The position numbers and the translations under genes were made by a program. Below, one piece after another: positions 15,968 to 24,409 of a DNA stretch of 64,000 nt. This DNA comes from Mycolicibacterium litorale (GTDB lineage: Bacteria > Actinomycetota > Actinomycetes > Mycobacteriales > Mycobacteriaceae). How positions within the stretch are numbered: position 1 is the first letter of the stretch; the number at the start of each line of letters is the position of its first letter. The notes beneath the pieces are model-generated. The model did not search any database and was not told the origin of the DNA. It saw only the letters and a program-made list of their open reading frames with translations. The stretch is from assembly GCF_014218295.1 (NCBI RefSeq), contig NZ_AP023287.1, positions 5,570,150-5,634,149 of the forward strand, written 5' to 3'.

Positions 15968-17641
15968 TCAGCGCCGCATCACGCCGGACGCCTCGGCCGG
16001 CTCGTCATCCGGGGCGGCAGGCGCGGGGCTCACCCGCACCCGCTGGGCCGACGGCCGCAACCAGTCCGGCAGCCAGCGCGGCGGGTCGTCGGGTGCACGA
16101 TCGAAGACACCGCCCGCCGGATCGTCGACCCGCCCGCCCCACCGCACCAGGTCGAGCGACGGCCGGTAGATCTGCCGGATCACCAACGCGCACAGCGTGA
16201 TCACCGCGATGTCGCGCAGCAGCACGGTCGCGGTGAACCACTGTTCGGGCAGTCCGCGATTGGACTCACCGTAGAGGTAGAGCATCCGCGGAACCCACAC
16301 CAGCGCGTCGATCGTCATCCAGGCCAACAGGATGCGGCGGTGCGGCAGCGCGAGTACGGCCAGCGGCACCAGCCACAGCGAGAACTGCGGGCTCCAGACC
16401 TTGTTGGTCAACAGGAACGCCGCCACCACGAGGAACGCCAGCTGCGCGACCCGCGGTCGCTGCCGCGCTGTCAACGCGATGAAGCCGATCGCGATGCAGC
16501 ACGCCGCGAACAACGCGGCCGTCACCGTGTTGAGCACCGTCGGGGGCTGCCAGAAGCCGAGGTCGGTGTCGAACCCGCGCCACCCCGTGAACGACTTCAC
16601 GACGTTGTACAGCGAATCCATGTCGTCGCCGCGACGGGTGTTGAGCCGGAAGAACTCCGACCACCCCCGCGGGAACAGCGCCATGATCGGCAGGTTGACC
16701 ACCAGCCAGGTGACCGCCGCGGTGGCCGCCGTCTTCGCCACCTCACGCAGCCGGCCGGTCCGCAGCCCCAGCACCACCAGCGGAACCAGCAGCAGCAGCG
16801 GATACAACTTCGCCGCCACCCCGAGACCGATCAGGGCGCCGGCCAGCACCGGTCTTCGCCGCGCCCACGCCAACAACGCGCCGACCGCGAACGCCGTTGC
16901 CAGCGCGTCGAAGTTGGTGAAGATCTGGAAGACCACCAGCGGTGACGCGGCGACCAGCGCGGCGTCCCACACCCGGCGCCCGGCCAGCATCGCCGTCGCC
17001 CACACCGTCGCGAGCCACGCCAGCGCGAGACCGAACGCGGCGATGTTGAAGAACATCACCACCTCGGCGACCACCGGGATCGACACCGCCCGCGTGACCG
17101 CCGAATACGTCTTGGCCAGCGCCATCGACACGTACTGGTACAGCCCCGTCAGCACCGGATACTCCATGTAGCGGACGGCGACCTCACCGTCGTAGGTGAT
17201 GCGCGGCTGTCCCTCGCTGTCGGTTTCGATCCAGCTCGACTTGTACGGGAACTTGCCCTGATTCAACAGCTCCGCGGTGTAGAGCGGAACGGTGTCGGAA
17301 TAGCAGAGTTCGTAGTAGGCGCGGTTGTTCTCCCAGTTGGCCACCCGCTGATCGGCCGAACCGGTGCCGACACTCTGCAGGCAGGCGGCCTTCGTGGAAT
17401 AGCCCAGCGCCAGGAACACGACGGCGATGACGAACATCACCCGCAGCGGGGTCATGAACCGCTGCCTGCCGATCAGCGCGTGCCTGCCGACGGGACCGCC
17501 GATGGTCTCGGACAGTGCCGCCCCGATCGGATCGGTACGGCTGGGCAGATCGCGGTCGGCGGCGTTGCGCCGGTCCTGCGCGAGCTGCGTCGGCGAGACC
17601 CACCCGGGCTCGCTCCGCTGCGGCTGCTCGTCCGCCGTCAC
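15968..17641 (-). CDS. Polytopic membrane protein, DUF2029/GT87-like glycosyltransferase (Rv0051 type)
   Basis: 557 residues, starting at GTG 17641 with a four-base overlap of the ponA1 stop. A hydrophilic head (VTADEQPQRSEPGWVSPTQL) is followed by about ten membrane segments. The large loop after the first segment (SADQRVANWENNRAYYELCY then YTAELLNQGKFPYKSSWIET) and GVAAKLYPLLLLVPLVVLGL resemble the GT-C fold of polyprenyl-phosphate-dependent mannosyl- or arabinosyltransferases (GT87). The acceptor is not known. In M. tuberculosis the orthologue also follows ponA1, which suggests a cell-wall role. Confidence 0.8.
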   Translation of the reverse strand: MTADEQPQRSEPGWVSPTQLAQDRRNAADRDLPSRTDPIGAALSETIGGPVGRHALIGRQRFMTPLRVMFVIAVVFLALGYSTKAACLQSVGTGSADQRVANWENNRAYYELCYSDTVPLYTAELLNQGKFPYKSSWIETDSEGQPRITYDGEVAVRYMEYPVLTGLYQYVSMALAKTYSAVTRAVSIPVVAEVVMFFNIAAFGLALAWLATVWATAMLAGRRVWDAALVAASPLVVFQIFTNFDALATAFAVGALLAWARRRPVLAGALIGLGVAAKLYPLLLLVPLVVLGLRTGRLREVAKTAATAAVTWLVVNLPIMALFPRGWSEFFRLNTRRGDDMDSLYNVVKSFTGWRGFDTDLGFWQPPTVLNTVTAALFAACCIAIGFIALTARQRPRVAQLAFLVVAAFLLTNKVWSPQFSLWLVPLAVLALPHRRILLAWMTIDALVWVPRMLYLYGESNRGLPEQWFTATVLLRDIAVITLCALVIRQIYRPSLDLVRWGGRVDDPAGGVFDRAPDDPPRWLPDWLRPSAQRVRVSPAPAAPDDEPAEASGVMRR

Positions 17642-20196
17642 GGAGGCGGCGGCGGACCGGGCGGTACGGGCGCACCCGGGACGACCGGCTGCGGCTGCAC
17701 CGGAACACCGGGTGCGGGCACGACCGGTGCCGGCACCGGCGCGCCGACCGGCGGCGGCGGACCCACCGGCACCGTCGTCGGCGGGCCGAGCGGAATCGTG
17801 ATGCCGGGCGCCACTTCGAGCGTCGGCTGGATGACCGTCTCCGAGGGGGTCGGCACCAGGGTCGAGGTCTGGACGGGTCGCGGTGCCTGCGGCACGCCCG
17901 CGTATCCGCCGATCTCCTCGGGCTTGGGGAACGACTCGTTGTCGGTGTCCTCCAGGGCGCCGTCCATCGTGGCTTTCCAGATGTCGGACGGCAGACCCGA
18001 CCCGTACACCGGGGAACCCCACTTGTTCTCGAGCGGTTTGGTGCCGTCGACCGTGCCGACCCACACCGCGGTCGACAGTGACGGGGTGAACCCGACCATC
18101 CAGGCGTCGCGGTTGTCGCCGGTGTCGCCGAGCTGGTTGGTGCCCGTCTTGGCCGCCGACGGCCGGCCTCCCGCCAGGGCGTGACCATTCGAGTACGCCG
18201 CGATCGGCTGCATGGCCGCGGTGACGTTGTCGGCCACCGCCTTGTCGATGCGCTGCTCGCCGCTGTTGTCCTCCTGAGAGGCGTCGAACAGCACGTCGCC
18301 CTGGGAATTGACGACCTTCTGCACGAAGTGCGGCTTGTGGTAGACGCCCGAGGCCGCCAGCGTCGCGTAGGCCGACGCCATGTCGATCACCCGAGACTGG
18401 TACTGGCCGAGCACGATTCCGTTGTTGGGCGGGCCGCCCTTGCCGTCCTCACTGAGGGTGTGCTCGACACCGGGGAAGCTCTCGGCGATGCCGGCCTTGT
18501 GAGCGGCGTCGGCCACGTCCTGCGGGCCGTTGTTGAGCTTCAGCATCAGCCGGTAATAGCTGGTGTTGAGTGAGCGCTTCAGCGCCTCGGCGATGTTGCA
18601 GCTGCCGCAGCTGTTGCCCTCGACGTTGCTGATCTCGATCCCGTCGACCGTGAGCGGTGAGCTGTCGACCTGGTAGCCGAGGCCGATGCCCTGCTGCAGT
18701 GCGGCGACGAGCGCGAACACCTTGAACGACGAACCCGTCGGCAGACCGGCCTGGGCGAAGTCGAACCCGTTGGCGTCCGAGCCACCGTAGTAGGCCTTGA
18801 CCCCACCGGTTCTCGGGTCGATCGACACCACCGCGGTGCGCATGTCGGGATCCTGCCCGTCGAGGTACTCCGCGACGGCCTCCTCGGCCGCACGCTGCGC
18901 CTTGGGGTCGATCGTCGTCGTGATCTGCAGCCCCTCGGTGTTCAGTTGCTGCTCGCTGATGTTGAACAGCTCGAGCAGCTCGCGCTGCACCTGACGTTCG
19001 ATGAGGCCGTTGGGACCCGTCGTCTGGTTCTGGGTCTGCGCCACGTCCGGCGGGACCGTCGGTGGGAACACCTGCGCGGTGCGGTCGGCCTCCGACAGCG
19101 CACCGATCTCCACCATCCCGTCGAGCACCCAGTTCCACCGCTCCGCCGCCCCCTCGGGATCGACGGCCGGATCGAGGGCCGACGGCCGCTGGATGAGCGC
19201 CGCCAGCAGCGCCCCCTCCGAGACCGTGAGCTCTTCGACCGGTTTGTTGAAGTACGCCTTCGACGCCGCGGCCACACCGTAGGCGCCGCGACCGAAATAG
19301 ATGATGTTCAGGTACGACTGCAGCACCTGGTCCTTGGACCATTCGCCGGACATCTTCGTCGAGATGACCAGCTCCTTGGCCTTACGCGTCAACCCGCCGA
19401 GGCCACCGCGCTCCGAGCCGACGAGCGCGTTCTTCACGTACTGCTGGGTGATCGTCGACCCGCCCTGCAGATCACCGCCGAAGATGTTGTTCTTGAACGC
19501 GCGGGCGAACCCGGTGAACGAGAAGCCCGGGTTGGAGTAGAAGTCGCGGTCCTCGGCGGCCATCACCGCATCGCGCACGTGCACCGGAATCTGGTCGATG
19601 TTGACGTCGACGCGGTTGCCCTCTGGCGGAACGATCTTCGCGATCTCACTGCCGTCGCTGGCCAGGATCGTCGACACCTGATTCGTGCGGATGTCCCCCG
19701 GATTGGGCACGTCGACGATCATGTAGGCCATTCCGAACGTGACCAGCGGGAGCACGATCAGCACGGCGGCCGCGGCGATCAGTCCACGCCGGACCCACTT
19801 CCAGTTGATCTGTTCGCGCCAGTGCGGGCGCCGCCCGGGAGGCGGCGGACCCGACGGGCCGTCACCCCCACCGCCGGGGCGCCGGGGCGGCGGTGGCTTC
19901 TGGGGCGGCGTGCCGTCGAGCGCGGCCTTGACCACGTCGATCGGATCGCGCAGATGGGCCGGCGGTTCGTCGCGGTACTGCGGCAGGATCGCGGTGCGGT
20001 TGTCGTCGGGCGGCCGCTGCGCTCGAGGCGGCGCCGGCGGGCGACGGACCGCCCCGTCCGACGGACGTGGCGGTCGCCCTCGATCCGCGTGGCGGGGGCC
20101 GTGATCTGACCGGGGAGGGGGCGCGCCCGCACCGTCAGCCGCGTGTCCCCTGCGGACATCGCCGACCGACCGTTCGTGGCGCCCTTCGCTATTCAC
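17638..20196 (-). CDS. ponA1: Bifunctional class A penicillin-binding protein PonA1
   Basis: About 852 residues. A Pro/Arg-rich cytoplasmic tail of about 138 residues is followed by one membrane helix (VLIVLPLVTFGMAYMIVDVP). The GT51 transglycosylase domain has AAEDRDFYSNPGFSFTG and GGSTITQQYVKNALVG. The transpeptidase has TGSSFK, SLNTS and AAKTGTNQLG motifs. The C-terminal tail is Pro-rich. The protein polymerises and cross-links peptidoglycan at the growing pole. GTG 20196 is chosen because it overlaps the stop of the upstream gene by eight bases. A homologue in M. tuberculosis is Rv0050, with the same neighbours. Confidence 0.96.
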   Translation of the reverse strand: MNSEGRHERSVGDVRRGHAADGAGAPPPRSDHGPRHADRGRPPRPSDGAVRRPPAPPRAQRPPDDNRTAILPQYRDEPPAHLRDPIDVVKAALDGTPPQKPPPPRRPGGGGDGPSGPPPPGRRPHWREQINWKWVRRGLIAAAAVLIVLPLVTFGMAYMIVDVPNPGDIRTNQVSTILASDGSEIAKIVPPEGNRVDVNIDQIPVHVRDAVMAAEDRDFYSNPGFSFTGFARAFKNNIFGGDLQGGSTITQQYVKNALVGSERGGLGGLTRKAKELVISTKMSGEWSKDQVLQSYLNIIYFGRGAYGVAAASKAYFNKPVEELTVSEGALLAALIQRPSALDPAVDPEGAAERWNWVLDGMVEIGALSEADRTAQVFPPTVPPDVAQTQNQTTGPNGLIERQVQRELLELFNISEQQLNTEGLQITTTIDPKAQRAAEEAVAEYLDGQDPDMRTAVVSIDPRTGGVKAYYGGSDANGFDFAQAGLPTGSSFKVFALVAALQQGIGLGYQVDSSPLTVDGIEISNVEGNSCGSCNIAEALKRSLNTSYYRLMLKLNNGPQDVADAAHKAGIAESFPGVEHTLSEDGKGGPPNNGIVLGQYQSRVIDMASAYATLAASGVYHKPHFVQKVVNSQGDVLFDASQEDNSGEQRIDKAVADNVTAAMQPIAAYSNGHALAGGRPSAAKTGTNQLGDTGDNRDAWMVGFTPSLSTAVWVGTVDGTKPLENKWGSPVYGSGLPSDIWKATMDGALEDTDNESFPKPEEIGGYAGVPQAPRPVQTSTLVPTPSETVIQPTLEVAPGITIPLGPPTTVPVGPPPPVGAPVPAPVVPAPGVPVQPQPVVPGAPVPPGPPPPP

Positions 20197-20614
20197 TCGC
20201 GGTACGCGCGCTCTTGCGCGCCGTCCGGGTACCGCGCGGGGCCTTCGGCGGCCGCACCGCGCCGAGCACATACGACTTCACCAGGTGATTCCATTCACAG
20301 GTTCGGCATACCTCCACCACGTGTACGGAGAACTCGTCGAACTTGGTGGCCAGCAGAACCAGCTCCTCAGCGGTGCGCGCCGACCCGGACACCGGACCCA
20401 GATGATCCCCGAACACCCACGACACGAGCGTGAGCTGTTCCTTCCGGCAAATCGGGCACATCACCGAGCTGGGCTTGCCGTGGAACTTCGCGGCGCGCAG
20501 CAGGTAGGGATTCGCGTCGCAGACCTCCGAGACGCCGGTGCGCCCCGAATAGACCTCAGCCAGCAGGGACCGGCGCCGCAGCGCGTAGTCCACCACCTGT
20601 CTCTGCAATCGCAC
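20189..20614 (-). CDS. DUF5318 family protein (Rv0049 type)
   Basis: 141 residues: MRLQRQVVDYALRRRSLLAE, CDANPYLLRAAKFHGKPS, CPICRKE, then CRTCEWNHLVKSYVLG. The two CxxC pairs (plus one further Cys) suggest a small zinc-binding fold. The basic tail ends RTARKSARTASE. Its function is unknown; it is always next to ponA1 in mycobacteria, and here it overlaps ponA1 by eight bases, so co-expression is very likely. Confidence 0.88.
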   Translation of the reverse strand: MRLQRQVVDYALRRRSLLAEVYSGRTGVSEVCDANPYLLRAAKFHGKPSSVMCPICRKEQLTLVSWVFGDHLGPVSGSARTAEELVLLATKFDEFSVHVVEVCRTCEWNHLVKSYVLGAVRPPKAPRGTRTARKSARTASE

Positions 20615-20725
20615 GCAGACCAGAGTACGTCGGCCCGGCAGGCACCGGACGTCAGACGCCGCATCGTGACCCCGAATCCGGCGTCTGGTCTGCGGCGTTG
20701 GCCACCGAACTCTTACGATCCTCGC

Positions 20726-21604
20726 GTGGCAGTTAGCAGCTCAGGGCGTCCGACGGCGGGAACCCGGGCAAAGGACAGCGACCGCAACGACACCTGCCAG
20801 GTGCTCGACACCGCGCTCAGCGAGGGGCAGCTGTCGATGGCCGAGCACGGGGAGCGGGTGAAGGCCGCCACACACGCGGCGACGCTGGGTGAACTGCAGG
20901 CGCTCGTCTCGGATCTGCAGACCGCCAACGCGCCGGTGCAGCTGCCCGATCTCAGCCGGCCGAGGCGTCGGCGCCTGCCGATGCGCGCCGGGTGGGGCAT
21001 CAAGGCGGCGATGGCCGCGGTGCTGGTCGTGCTGGGCATGTGCATCGGCTGGGGGCTGTACGGCAACACCAGCTCCCCGCTGGACTTCCAAAGCGACCCG
21101 GGCGCCAAGTCCGACGGCATCGAACCGGTGGTGCTCACCCCGCCGCGGCAGCTGCTGTCCCTCAACGGCCTCAACGGACTGTTCGAGCAGATGCGTCAGC
21201 GTTTCGGCAGCACGATGGGTTACGAACTGGACATCCGCGCCGACTACGCGTCCCTGGACCGCCCCGATCCGTCCGACAACCGGCGCAAACAGGACTTCGA
21301 CTACCGCGGCGGATGGGGTGACCCGTGGGGTTCGGCCACCACCCTCGACTCCGACGACCGGCTCGTCGACCTGGCGAAGTTCGACTACGAGAAGACGCTC
21401 GCGGTGATGCGCGGAGCGCCCGACACGCTCGGGATGAAGCGCGCCGACGTCACCGACACCTGGGTGCGGATCGGGCCGTCCGCCGACCCGGCGACCCCCG
21501 ATCTCGTGACCGTCGAGATCGTCGCCAACAGCGACTTCGGCACCGGGCGCATCGAGCTGTACCCGGACGGCACCACCAAGGCGATCTGGCCACCCAGCAG
21601 CTGA
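20726..21604 (+). CDS. DUF1707 domain membrane protein (Rv0048c type)
   Basis: 292 residues from GTG 20726. The N-terminal DUF1707 segment reads AKDSDRNDTCQVLDTALSEG then QLSMAEHGERVKAATHAATL, a short helical module resembling DNA- or protein-binding SHOCT-like units. It is followed by one membrane helix (GIKAAMAAVLVVLGMCIGWG) and a long extracytoplasmic domain (LNGLFEQMRQRFGSTMGYEL; VTDTWVRIGPSADPATPDLV). No enzymatic motif is visible. Synteny with Rv0048c supports the call. Confidence 0.85.
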   Translation: MAVSSSGRPTAGTRAKDSDRNDTCQVLDTALSEGQLSMAEHGERVKAATHAATLGELQALVSDLQTANAPVQLPDLSRPRRRRLPMRAGWGIKAAMAAVLVVLGMCIGWGLYGNTSSPLDFQSDPGAKSDGIEPVVLTPPRQLLSLNGLNGLFEQMRQRFGSTMGYELDIRADYASLDRPDPSDNRRKQDFDYRGGWGDPWGSATTLDSDDRLVDLAKFDYEKTLAVMRGAPDTLGMKRADVTDTWVRIGPSADPATPDLVTVEIVANSDFGTGRIELYPDGTTKAIWPPSS

Positions 21605-21665
21605 GCGGCCGGCCCAGGTGACGGGCAGGCAAACGGCAGGCAACGCCCCCGTGTGGCGCTCTATA

Positions 21666-21678
21666 TATCGGCGCGATA
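21666..21678. promoter_or_regulatory. Inverted repeat in the padR promoter
   Basis: TATCG-GCG-CGATA lies 62 bases before the padR start in a locally AT-rich stretch (CTATATATCGGCGCGATACT). PadR proteins usually bind such short inverted repeats in their own promoter, so autoregulation is likely. Confidence 0.4.
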
Positions 21679-21739
21679 CTATTTTGCGAGGTGTCGATGC
21701 GTCGTAGCGACGGTGCAGATCGTGAGGAGGTGGTTCCCG

Positions 21740-22285
21740 GTGCTGGAACTCGCCATCCTGGGTTTGTTGCTCGAATCGCCGATGCATGGCTACGAGCTGC
21801 GTAAACGCCTGACCGGTCTGCTGGGTGCGTTCCGCGCCTTCTCGTACGGTTCGCTGTACCCGGCGCTGCGCCGGATGCAGGTCGACGGGCTGATCGTGGA
21901 GGACGCCGCCCCGGCCGGCACCGTGACCCGTCGGCGGGCCCGGCGGGTGTACCAACTCACCGACGCCGGCAAGCAGCGCTTCGCCGAGCTGGTGGCGGAC
22001 ACGGGTCCGCAGAACTACTCCGACGACGGATTCGGTGTGCACCTCGCCTTCTTCAACCGCACCCCGGCCGAGGCCAGGATGCGGATCCTCGAAGGCCGCC
22101 GTCGTCAGGTGGAGGAACGTCGCGAAGGCCTGCGTGAAGCAGTGGCGCGGGCCAGCAGCTCGTTCGACCGATACACCCGGCAGCTGCATCAGCTCGGGTT
22201 GGAGTCCAGCGAGCGCGAAGTGAAATGGCTCAACGAACTCATCGCGGCGGAACGTCTCGGGCAGGGCAGTCCGGACAACACGTGA
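21740..22285 (+). CDS. PadR-family transcriptional regulator (Rv0047c type)
   Basis: 181 residues. The winged-helix domain is LELAILGLLLESPMHGYELR then SYGSLYPALRRMQVDGLIVE and RRVYQLTDAGKQRFAEL, the PadR signature. A C-terminal helical domain follows (KWLNELIAAERLGQ). GTG 21740 is chosen because AGGAGG lies nine bases upstream; longer frames start inside the promoter. It lies 67 bases before ino1 on the same strand. Co-transcription with, and perhaps control of, inositol phosphate synthesis is an inference from position. Confidence 0.9.
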   Translation: MLELAILGLLLESPMHGYELRKRLTGLLGAFRAFSYGSLYPALRRMQVDGLIVEDAAPAGTVTRRRARRVYQLTDAGKQRFAELVADTGPQNYSDDGFGVHLAFFNRTPAEARMRILEGRRRQVEERREGLREAVARASSSFDRYTRQLHQLGLESSEREVKWLNELIAAERLGQGSPDNT

Positions 22286-22352
22286 GGAAAGCCTTTTACC
22301 GGGGCGACCAAAGCAGAGCTACCGATTTCAGTAGGAGAGGGAGAGAACGGCC

Positions 22353-23432
22353 ATGACTGAGCACGCAGGAGACATCCGGGTCGCGATTGTCGGCGTCGGG
22401 AACTGCGCGTCCTCGCTCGTGCAGGGCGTGCAGTACTACAAGGACGCAGACGAGAACGCGACCGTGCCCGGTCTGATGCACGTCCGCTTCGGGCCCTACC
22501 ACGTTCGCGACGTCAAGTTCGTCGCCGCATTCGACGTCGACGCCAAGAAGGTGGGCTTCGACCTGTCCGAGGCCATCTTCGCCTCGGAGAACAACACCAT
22601 CAAGATCGCCGACGTGCCGCCGACCGACGTGGTCGTGCAGCGCGGCCCGACCCTCGACGGCATCGGCAAGTACTACGCCGACACCATCGAGGTGTCCGAC
22701 GCCGAGGCCGTCGACGTCGTCAAGGCGCTCAAGGACGCCGAGGTCGACGTGCTGGTGTCCTACCTGCCGGTGGGCTCCGAGGAGGCCGACAAGTTCTATG
22801 CCCAGTGCGCGATCGACGCCGGCGTGGCGTTCGTCAACGCGCTGCCGGTGTTCATCGCCAGCGACCCGGTGTGGGCGAAGAAGTTCGAGGACGCAGGTGT
22901 GCCGATCGTCGGTGACGACATCAAGAGCCAGGTCGGCGCGACCATCACCCACCGCGTGATGGCCAAGCTGTTCGAGGACCGCGGCGTGCAGCTCGACCGC
23001 ACGATGCAGCTCAACGTCGGCGGCAACATGGACTTCCTCAACATGCTCGAGCGGGAACGCCTCGAGTCGAAGAAGATCTCCAAGACCCAGGCCGTCACGT
23101 CGAACCTGCAGCGCGAGTTCAAGACCAAGGACGTCCACATCGGCCCGTCGGATCACGTCGGCTGGCTCGACGACCGCAAGTGGGCCTACGTCCGCCTCGA
23201 AGGCCGCGCCTTCGGTGACGTGCCGCTGAACCTGGAGTACAAGCTCGAGGTGTGGGATTCGCCGAACTCGGCCGGCGTCATCATCGACGCGGTGCGTGCG
23301 GCGAAGATCGCCAAGGACCGCGGCGTCGGTGGCCCCGTCGTCGCCGCCTCGGCCTACCTTATGAAGAGCCCGCCGCAGCAGCTGCCCGACGATGTCGCCC
23401 GCACGCAGTTGGAGACGTTCATCGAGGGCTAG
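22353..23432 (+). CDS. ino1: Inositol-1-phosphate (myo-inositol-3-phosphate) synthase
   Basis: 359 residues. NAD-binding [20 protein letters not shown] opens the protein. The catalytic region has [20 protein letters not shown] then [20 protein letters not shown] and [20 protein letters not shown], with conserved lysines. It converts glucose-6-phosphate to inositol phosphate, the first step to phosphatidylinositol, lipoarabinomannan and mycothiol. The ribosome-binding site GTAGGAGAGGG is strong. The gene matches Rv0046c in order and length. A 16-bp perfect hairpin follows it. Confidence 0.97.
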   Translation: MTEHAGDIRVAIVGVGNCASSLVQGVQYYKDADENATVPGLMHVRFGPYHVRDVKFVAAFDVDAKKVGFDLSEAIFASENNTIKIADVPPTDVVVQRGPTLDGIGKYYADTIEVSDAEAVDVVKALKDAEVDVLVSYLPVGSEEADKFYAQCAIDAGVAFVNALPVFIASDPVWAKKFEDAGVPIVGDDIKSQVGATITHRVMAKLFEDRGVQLDRTMQLNVGGNMDFLNMLERERLESKKISKTQAVTSNLQREFKTKDVHIGPSDHVGWLDDRKWAYVRLEGRAFGDVPLNLEYKLEVWDSPNSAGVIIDAVRAAKIAKDRGVGGPVVAASAYLMKSPPQQLPDDVARTQLETFIEG

Positions 23433-23445
23433 TCATACCGCCGAG

Positions 23446-23493
23446 ACTGCGGTGAGATCGCGATTCCCGGTCAACGGGCGATCTCACCGCAGT
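23446..23493 (+). terminator. Perfect 16-bp-stem hairpin after ino1
   Basis: ACTGCGGTGAGATCGC pairs exactly with GCGATCTCACCGCAGT around a 16-base loop, followed by TTCGTCGT. It sits 14 bases after the ino1 stop and 20 bases before the next gene. It is probably a terminator; the AT-poor tail leaves its strength open. Confidence 0.65.
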
Positions 23494-23512
23494 TTCGTCG
23501 TATAAAGGGCGG

Positions 23513-24409
23513 GTGGTCACCGACGACGAACTGCTGCACCTCGACGAGTTCGCCCTGCTTCCGGAGAACGCCGCCCAGATCGGCGTGACCGACATCCCTC
23601 CGGTCGCGCGTGTCGACGCCGGTCCGGTCAGCGCGATCACCTGGGGTGACGCCGATCCGCAGGTGGTGTTCCTGCACGGCGGCGGGCAGAACGCCCACAC
23701 CTGGGACACCGTCATCCTCGGCCTCGGGGTACCCGCCCTGGCGGTCGACCTGCCCGGTCACGGCCGCTCGGCGTGGCGGGAGGACGGCGACTACGGCCCG
23801 AAGCTCAACGCCGAAACACTGCGGCCGGTGCTGCGAGAGTGGGCGCCGCGGCCGAGGCTGGTCGTCGGAATGTCGCTGGGCGGGTTGACCGCACTGCGCA
23901 TCGCGGCCACCGAGCCGGCACTGGTACCCGAACTCGTCCTCGTCGACGTCACCCCGTCGGCCCCCGAACGCCACGAGCAGATGACCAAGGCCCAACTCGG
24001 CGCGGTGGCGCTGGTGCAGGGTGACCGCACCTTCCCGTCGTTCGAGGCGATGCTCGACGTGACCGTCGCCGCCTCCCCGCACCGCGACCGGGAGTCGTTG
24101 CGGCGCGGGGTGTTCCACAACTCGAAGCGGCTCGACGACGGCACCTGGACGTGGCGTTACGACTCGTTCCGCAAGGGCGACGGCTTCGAAGGACTGTGGG
24201 ACGACGTGCCCTCCATCACGATGCCCACCACGCTGGTGCGGGGCGCGAAGTCCTTCTTCGTCAATGACGAGGACGCCGAGGCATTCGCCAAGGGAGCACC
24301 CGGTTTTCAGCGCACCCACGTGGTCGCCGACGCCGGGCACTCCGTGCAGGGTGACCAACCGCGAGCGCTGGTCGAGATCCTGCGCGGAGTGCTCGACGGT
24401 CAGCGCTGA
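23513..24409 (+). CDS. Alpha/beta-hydrolase esterase (Rv0045c type)
   Basis: 298 residues of the alpha/beta-hydrolase fold. The oxyanion motif is VVFLHGGGQNAHTWD, the nucleophile elbow is VVGMSLGGLTAL (Ser in GMSLGG), and the catalytic histidine is in VVADAGHSVQGDQP. It matches the Rv0045c esterase, which hydrolyses short- to medium-chain esters, in size and position. GTG 23513 starts it. Its end overlaps the convergent neighbour by ten bases. The natural substrate is not known. Confidence 0.9.
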   Translation: MVTDDELLHLDEFALLPENAAQIGVTDIPPVARVDAGPVSAITWGDADPQVVFLHGGGQNAHTWDTVILGLGVPALAVDLPGHGRSAWREDGDYGPKLNAETLRPVLREWAPRPRLVVGMSLGGLTALRIAATEPALVPELVLVDVTPSAPERHEQMTKAQLGAVALVQGDRTFPSFEAMLDVTVAASPHRDRESLRRGVFHNSKRLDDGTWTWRYDSFRKGDGFEGLWDDVPSITMPTTLVRGAKSFFVNDEDAEAFAKGAPGFQRTHVVADAGHSVQGDQPRALVEILRGVLDGQR

